From Paludibacteraceae bacterium (GTDB lineage: Bacteria; Bacteroidota; Bacteroidia; Bacteroidales; Paludibacteraceae), in contig CAJOEX010000005.1 of the NCBI GenBank assembly GCA_905233415.1, positions 248,001 through 312,000 of the forward strand: a stretch of 64,000 nucleotides of DNA. The letters are read 5' to 3'. How positions within the stretch are numbered: the first letter of the stretch is position 1; every line of letters begins with the position of its first letter. The notes under the pieces were generated by a model. That model searched no databases. It was given only the letters and a program-made list of their open reading frames with translations, and was not told the origin of the DNA. Positions 59,032 to 64,000 of the stretch are shown piece after piece. Made by a program: the position numbers and the translations under genes.

Positions 59032-61170
59032 TCAGTTAGTATAACATAATTTCTTTGTCACCATATCAGAAGCATCATTTCTGCTTTCCATATAGTTCAC
59101 ATAGAACGTACCTTTCATTTCTCCATTATTCATTCTATTCAAAATCTTTTCTCCATCCGGAGTAATATAATTTTGACGTTTAGGATCATATAAGTCTTTA
59201 ATCATTATGATGCTTTGCGTAAATACGTTAGGCGCTATATTAAAGAAGTTATTGATAAAATTGAAACTGAATTCTGAGAAAGGAGCATCTGAAACGAATG
59301 GATAGTTAAAATGTTTATTGCCAATTTTAGAGGATATGATAGACATAACTATAGCCAATTGTTTCATACGTTGGAATCCCGTGCCGTTTCCGGTTAATTC
59401 TTCTCCAGATGATGCGATAACACGAACCCGAACTGTACCATCGTTCTGACGGTCAAATCTTAGTGTTCCTCCTTTAGTTTGGTTGCCTTCTGTTAGGCGA
59501 GAATACATGCTATTTGCTTCATCTTGTAGCCTATCAACAATCTGATTGAAGATTCGTTCTTTAGTTGCTTCAAAGAGTTTACTGATTTTACAGATTTTCT
59601 CTGCAAATTCTTTTGCTTTTTCAACTTCGGAGCTCTCTTGCTGCTCGTTGATCTCTTTTATAAGTTTATCACGTAGTTGAGACCACATCTGGATTTTTCC
59701 AGAGAAATCGCGGATGTCGCCCTCTAATTGTTTAATTTTATTTGTTGCTTGCGTGTATTTATTAAGAGTGATAATATCTTCGTCTTCAGTGTGTTCCCGC
59801 ACTCCATAAGCCATCAATTCGTTTAATTTGTTATCAACAAGTCTGCTTTGTTCCTCAATTTGAACATCTAATTCATCGATAGCATCAAGGAAATTCTCAA
59901 ATTGCTCATCTATTAGAGGAATCGTACGAACATAACCTCCAGCAGAAGTTTGTAAGCCGCTAAAGAATTCGTATAAAGATTCCCGAGTAGAATGCATTGG
60001 ATGAATCGGACGTTCCAATATTTTTTTTACATGATTATATGCTTCAGGATCGTCTTTCAAAGAACGTCCACACACCTCACATACCATTGTCTTCAACATG
60101 CGTTCAAGTGATAGAGCATCAGGTGAACCTGCTGGTAGTAATATGTCAGGATTATTACGAATCTCCGAATCGCGTCTTGCATTTTGGTATGCTAGTCGAT
60201 TGACGTCAAAATTATCAATTTCCTCTTTCAGTCCAAGCAATACCCACGGACTATTTTCATCAAATAAGCGGCGCGTAACAGATAAGGCATTTGCAATTTT
60301 TTCTTTCCGCATATTTTCAAGTTTCTCCAGTTCCTTATCATATTCAGTCCGAAGTTTAGCACGTTTTGACGTACTCGCAATTTCTTTGCCACATTCCTCT
60401 TTGACTATTCTTGCTTCGTTCAATTCTGTTTGTGCTTGAGTAAGTTTTAAGTTCGTTTCGTCAATCCATGTTTGATATTGGTCTCTTTTCGCCTGCTTCT
60501 CTGCCAAATCAGTACCAGCCTTGGTGTTCTTCTTCTCTACATCACGTGCATCTCGAAGAGCCCGACCAGCTAAGTTGCTAGCTAAAGTGCACATCTCAAT
60601 AACGTTGCTAATATCCGCCAATTGGGTAATTGTTTCATTCAGTCCATCTTTGGTAGATAAATCAACAATAGTTTCCATAGACTCACCCTGAAGCATAGCG
60701 TATTTTTCCATATCAACAGGAATCAAGCGACGGATAATTTCTTGTTGCTCATTCACATCAAGAATAGGAAGGTCGCCACTCTCATCAAGTCGGCTAACCG
60801 CTAGCGTCGGTATCATTTTCCAAATATTTTCCTCTTTCTGAAAGCGAACGCGTTTCTCTACTGTGTATATGATGCCATCATTTTCGTATATGATACGGAC
60901 GCCCATGACAAAAGAATCCTCCTCGCGTTTTGCTTTAGCAGAGGCCATTCTCTCGTAAGAAGCACTAGCATCCCAGAACTTCTTATCGTCCGAATCGTAT
61001 ACTTTATCCTTTAATATCCATAGGAATCCATTGTAAAACTTGGATTTCCCCATGTTATTATCAGCGTTGATAATATTGATACCTTCTGTAAACTCGTACA
61101 GATTGTCTTTGTAACTTCCATAATAGTTATAGAAGTTCTCAAAAGCGATTGATTTAATTAGAGTTCCCAT
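59032..61170 (-). CDS. SMC/DndD-like ATPase with central zinc-hook CxxC
   Basis: A 712-residue ABC-type ATPase. ATG at 61170 (4 bp after the 68-aa gene) starts MGTLIKSIAFENFYNYYGS; longer in-frame starts overlap that gene. Walker A is ADNNMGKS at residues 36-43; coiled-coil arms (200-300 and 430-540) meet at a CEVC zinc hook at residues 364-367, the exact middle of the chain, as in Rad50. A signature-like ELTGNGTGFQ (near 592-600) and Walker B FVSDAP (625-630) follow; the Glu after the Walker B Asp is Ala, as in DndD-type proteins (D-T/S-P). It should bind DNA or filaments and act with the adjacent helicase-nuclease. Confidence 0.85.
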   Translation of the reverse strand: MGTLIKSIAFENFYNYYGSYKDNLYEFTEGINIINADNNMGKSKFYNGFLWILKDKVYDSDDKKFWDASASYERMASAKAKREEDSFVMGVRIIYENDGIIYTVEKRVRFQKEENIWKMIPTLAVSRLDESGDLPILDVNEQQEIIRRLIPVDMEKYAMLQGESMETIVDLSTKDGLNETITQLADISNVIEMCTLASNLAGRALRDARDVEKKNTKAGTDLAEKQAKRDQYQTWIDETNLKLTQAQTELNEARIVKEECGKEIASTSKRAKLRTEYDKELEKLENMRKEKIANALSVTRRLFDENSPWVLLGLKEEIDNFDVNRLAYQNARRDSEIRNNPDILLPAGSPDALSLERMLKTMVCEVCGRSLKDDPEAYNHVKKILERPIHPMHSTRESLYEFFSGLQTSAGGYVRTIPLIDEQFENFLDAIDELDVQIEEQSRLVDNKLNELMAYGVREHTEDEDIITLNKYTQATNKIKQLEGDIRDFSGKIQMWSQLRDKLIKEINEQQESSEVEKAKEFAEKICKISKLFEATKERIFNQIVDRLQDEANSMYSRLTEGNQTKGGTLRFDRQNDGTVRVRVIASSGEELTGNGTGFQRMKQLAIVMSIISSKIGNKHFNYPFVSDAPFSEFSFNFINNFFNIAPNVFTQSIIMIKDLYDPKRQNYITPDGEKILNRMNNGEMKGTFYVNYMESRNDASDMVTKKLCYTN

Positions 61171-61174
61171 GGTA

Positions 61175-61381
61175 TTATTTATTACGTTGCATAAATTTAT
61201 AAACAGTGGGTTCGGCGATTCCATCTTCAACCCCACGGATGACATTTTTGATGAGTTCAATAGAGGTGTTTTCCGATTCACCACTATACTTTTCAGAAGC
61301 AACTGCTTCTTTTGGGATACCGAAAAGAGTTTGTAATTCGTCGGCTTCCATTAGATTTCTGAATACGTCTTCTGCTTTCAT
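61175..61381 (-). CDS. 68-residue operon protein
   Basis: A small, acidic, mostly helical protein: MKAEDVFRNLMEADELQTLF and KEAVASEKYSGESEN in the middle, ending ELIKNVIRGVEDGIAEPTVYKFMQRN. Gap of 8 bp to the helicase-nuclease gene upstream and 4 bp to the ATPase gene downstream, so it is coupled to both. It may be a specificity or bridging subunit; no homologue is recognised. Confidence 0.65.
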   Translation of the reverse strand: MKAEDVFRNLMEADELQTLFGIPKEAVASEKYSGESENTSIELIKNVIRGVEDGIAEPTVYKFMQRNK

Positions 61382-61389
61382 CTTTATCG

Positions 61390-64000
61390 TTATTTATTTT
61401 TTTCTTCTTCTATAAGAACCAAACCATCCAAATCGACTTGATAGAAATTAAGCAATTCTTGTAGTTGGTTTATGGCTCCTGTGTAATAATTGTCCGCGAG
61501 GCATGCAAAGTTTGCAACTCGTCTCATCTCTCCCACAACTAAACTCTTCTCCATGTCCCACCATTTTTGGTCATACTGCGGAGATTGAAAATTAGGAGAA
61601 ACTATCATATCGTATATATACGCAAAACGTTTGTCAGGATGTGTGCGCAACAAACGTCCGCGCCTCTGTACAAATTGTCGTGGATTTCCTGTGCTTGAAG
61701 TAAATATACCATATTCAGCTCTTGGAACATCTACACCCTCATCCAAACAGTTTTTAGCAAAGAGGACATCTATTTGTCCGGCAGCAAAAGCATCGAGTTT
61801 TTGCTTGCGTAACTCTTTTGAATCATTACTTGTGTACGAATTACAGCGGACAGACGGAAATATCTCTTTGGTTAACGCAAGCATCTGCTTGAGTATCTCT
61901 ATATCAAATTGCTCATTCTCGTCTTTTTGCTGGTCATACCTTTTTCCAGAAGCCGAATATACGAAGCAGTATTTTAAGTTATCCTCTCCTATTTCACGAA
62001 TAATATCCACATATACTTGCATCTTATTGCGTGCCTTATGGAGCACATTTTTACGAAGCATCAATAATTGCTGCGCTTTATCTGGATCAGAATAAGAGCC
62101 ACTGGATGAATTATATAATTGTACCAGTTGTCTCGTATAATGTGCATATGAGGACATTTCATCTTCGTCTAAATACACAATGCGTGGATAGTAGTAATAG
62201 TGCATCAATCGTCCCATTTTTATAGCTTTACTCATGGAGAAACTATAAGTATATGGGAATTCATCGTTAAAGAAGGATTCAATTTCCCGAGTTCCTTCTT
62301 CGTCATAGATGCGTTGTAGGGTTGCGGACAAAGCAATGCGCCGTTTTATAATCATCCGCCTAAATGCATCTCTGACTTTATTGGCTCCTATATTATGCGC
62401 TTCATCCGCTATTAATATCGCATTCTCTGAAAGGGATGGTAGCAGAAGTTGAAAATCATCCATTCCAAAAGATATATATGTTGAAATCACAACATAGTTA
62501 ACACTTTTCCCGCGCTCCAATTTGCCTTTCAAAGATAATAAGCTTGCTCTCCACTGATTATTAGTAGAGGATACTTTTATTATATTCGTAAAATTAAAAG
62601 CGCTTACTTCTTCTTCCCATTGTTCTACTAATGCTATTGAAGGCACCAATATGATCAAACGATAAAAACCATCATTGTAGTATTCTTCCAAGGCACAATT
62701 AAGCGAGGTTATCGTTTTGCCAGTACCTGTAGCCATAGCAAATACGCCTTGTTTACCACGTTCACACCACGCTTGATATGCGTCTTTCTGATATTGGAAA
62801 GCACCAGGGAATTTAGATGGGAAATGCGGCTCGTTTTTTCTTTCTGCCTCTGATGTCTCCTTTAACTCTTGAATCGTTTTTGTTTCGTCCAAGACAATAG
62901 CATCCAGTTTTTCATACTGATAGCGTGTAACAATTTTCTGACAGAACTCTTCCGCGTCATAAATTATTACATCCTGATTGGAGCCATCCCATACGCTGTC
63001 AAAATCATTATGATAAGTAGCAATGCGCTGCCTATTTTCGTCGTTATTCCAAGAGCAAATGCAGTCTATAGATTCTATATTACGAGTTAAGCCAGAAGCA
63101 GTCAGATTCATAGAACCATTGAATACGACCTCATTGCCATTGGTGTCCGTAAAAATGCCAAATTTCTCGTGCGCTATTCCGCCCTCTTTTAAAACCGCAA
63201 TACGTATCTCTATACGTTTTTGTTGAATGAGATATGCGAGACAACGGAAGAATAACTCGTCGCGTTTAGAAAGGATATTAAACAACTCATCGTATGATTC
63301 TAACAGCCTTTCTTCAAATGCTTCATTGGCATTTGCTTTCAATAAGGCATAATCATCTTCCGTCAGGTTGGGATTAATGTACATCCTTATGTTACCACCA
63401 TTCTTGATGAAATGGGAGAATCCACAAGCAAGCACATTAAAACTTGCACTACTAAAATATCCAAGTCCCAAGTCTAGATGAGAACTATTAGATAAAGCTT
63501 TTGTAAAGAAGTCCGCTGGTTGGTATGCTCTTTTTGTTGAATATCTTAATTCAAATTCTTGTGAGCATAAGTCTGTGGGATTTGTTTGGAATGTTCTGCA
63601 ATACGCCTCAGGATAATCGACACTCGCCAAACCAAATTTTTTATCAGGGAACGATACGAAATTTTCTTTGTCCGCCAACAAGTTTATTCGAAGACTAGCC
63701 AAAGAAGCGACCTCTCTATTTCTGTGAGCTTGAACGTATTCAAAAATTTCCTGTTCTGGCAGCGGGGTTTGCGACTTCGCCAAGCATTCTTTCGCTAAAT
63801 CACGTATGCGCAAGTCTGTTTCTCTTTCTGGTTTGGCTTTCTTTATAGGCGGGAAACAAACATTATCTTCCGGATCAACACAAGTTCCGTGCTGCTCAAA
63901 GATTTCAGTTGTCAGAATATAAACAATATCCGATACGGCAGAAGGCTGATAATTAAACCACAAGCCATATTCATCGGTCACAAACTTTCTTAAATTGATA
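61390..64000 (-). CDS. PLD-nuclease / SF2 helicase fusion (5' end cut by window edge)
   Basis: The visible 870 codons run open to the right edge (frame continues ...INLRKF before a GTG at 63981), so the true start is probably outside. Counting from that GTG: residues 50-120 look like a winged-helix (HARE-type) domain; residues 140-330 are a phospholipase D-like nuclease with one HKD site, HEKFGIFTD at 271-279 and the asparagine of FNGSMN; residues 390-850 are an SF2 helicase with MATGTGKT (Walker A, 416-423), ADEAH (525-529), SATL (motif III) and QRRGRLLR (motif VI). Cutting and translocation on nucleic acid are expected. Starts the seven-gene operon as seen here. Confidence 0.9.
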   Translation of the reverse strand, partial: INLRKFVTDEYGLWFNYQPSAVSDIVYILTTEIFEQHGTCVDPEDNVCFPPIKKAKPERETDLRIRDLAKECLAKSQTPLPEQEIFEYVQAHRNREVASLASLRINLLADKENFVSFPDKKFGLASVDYPEAYCRTFQTNPTDLCSQEFELRYSTKRAYQPADFFTKALSNSSHLDLGLGYFSSASFNVLACGFSHFIKNGGNIRMYINPNLTEDDYALLKANANEAFEERLLESYDELFNILSKRDELFFRCLAYLIQQKRIEIRIAVLKEGGIAHEKFGIFTDTNGNEVVFNGSMNLTASGLTRNIESIDCICSWNNDENRQRIATYHNDFDSVWDGSNQDVIIYDAEEFCQKIVTRYQYEKLDAIVLDETKTIQELKETSEAERKNEPHFPSKFPGAFQYQKDAYQAWCERGKQGVFAMATGTGKTITSLNCALEEYYNDGFYRLIILVPSIALVEQWEEEVSAFNFTNIIKVSSTNNQWRASLLSLKGKLERGKSVNYVVISTYISFGMDDFQLLLPSLSENAILIADEAHNIGANKVRDAFRRMIIKRRIALSATLQRIYDEEGTREIESFFNDEFPYTYSFSMSKAIKMGRLMHYYYYPRIVYLDEDEMSSYAHYTRQLVQLYNSSSGSYSDPDKAQQLLMLRKNVLHKARNKMQVYVDIIREIGEDNLKYCFVYSASGKRYDQQKDENEQFDIEILKQMLALTKEIFPSVRCNSYTSNDSKELRKQKLDAFAAGQIDVLFAKNCLDEGVDVPRAEYGIFTSSTGNPRQFVQRRGRLLRTHPDKRFAYIYDMIVSPNFQSPQYDQKWWDMEKSLVVGEMRRVANFACLADNYYTGAINQLQELLNFYQVDLDGLVLIEEEKNK

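Overview
The window reads as a chromosomal stretch of a Bacteroidales bacterium (Bacteroidota). Grounds: promoters of the Bacteroidota type (TTTG, about 20 bp, TAnnTTTG) in front of most transcription units; two kinds of type IX secretion C-terminal signal; a 29-residue AURKAIP1/COX24-like basic protein beside an HU gene; a six-subunit Na+-NQR; a Lys-type SerA paired with SerC; and very few Shine-Dalgarno sequences outside the nqr operon. Genus and species cannot be told from the sequence alone. No tRNA, rRNA, CRISPR array or transposase was recognised.

Layout. 1-2600 (minus): AmpG-like transporter, phosphatidylserine synthase, and a secreted endonuclease I cut by the left edge. 2601-3176: repeat-rich noncoding DNA with divergent promoters. 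3177-14530 (plus): a ten-gene surface polysaccharide operon (Ugd, WbpP/WbpO-like enzymes for UDP-GalNAcA, two ATP-grasp ligases, an arginase, Wzx, an EpsG-like Wzy, two GT4 transferases), meeting a convergent Mpi-type serine recombinase at 14505-15155. 15305-19751 (minus): two exported proteins, RNase G, a small basic ribosomal-type protein and HU. 19909-20931: mutY. 20920-31524 (minus): a long run serC, serA, a T9SS type B protein, an M3 peptidase, a CNNM-like protein, a T9SS cargo protein, ManC and DUF2851. 31649-36811: a carboxyltransferase and, divergently, two GH13 amylase lipoproteins. 36943-47023: a BspA-like LRR surface protein, a small lipoprotein, a vWA protein, an unknown gene plus ffh, a PagL-like protein and an S9 peptidase.

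47214-53647 is the nqrABCDE-F operon. It is odd in three ways: NqrC carries an N-terminal rubredoxin-like metal site, a four-helix-bundle gene sits between nqrE and nqrF, and a second, synonymously diverged copy of the last 29 codons of nqrF lies about 280 bp beyond the gene. 54159-55573 is a small accessory patch (tiny lipoprotein, two paralogous small proteins, one unknown).

55962-64000 is the most interesting part: seven tightly packed minus-strand genes (gaps of 11 bp or less) for a PLD-nuclease/SF2-helicase fusion (cut by the right edge), a 68-aa protein, a zinc-hook SMC/DndD-like ATPase, two unknown proteins, a Fic protein with a Bro-N-like N-terminus, and a further unknown protein that shares a short GDY...KHV...NVE.GGIG tag with one of the others. 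The content and compactness look like an anti-phage or nucleic-acid-surveillance operon that I cannot match to a named system.
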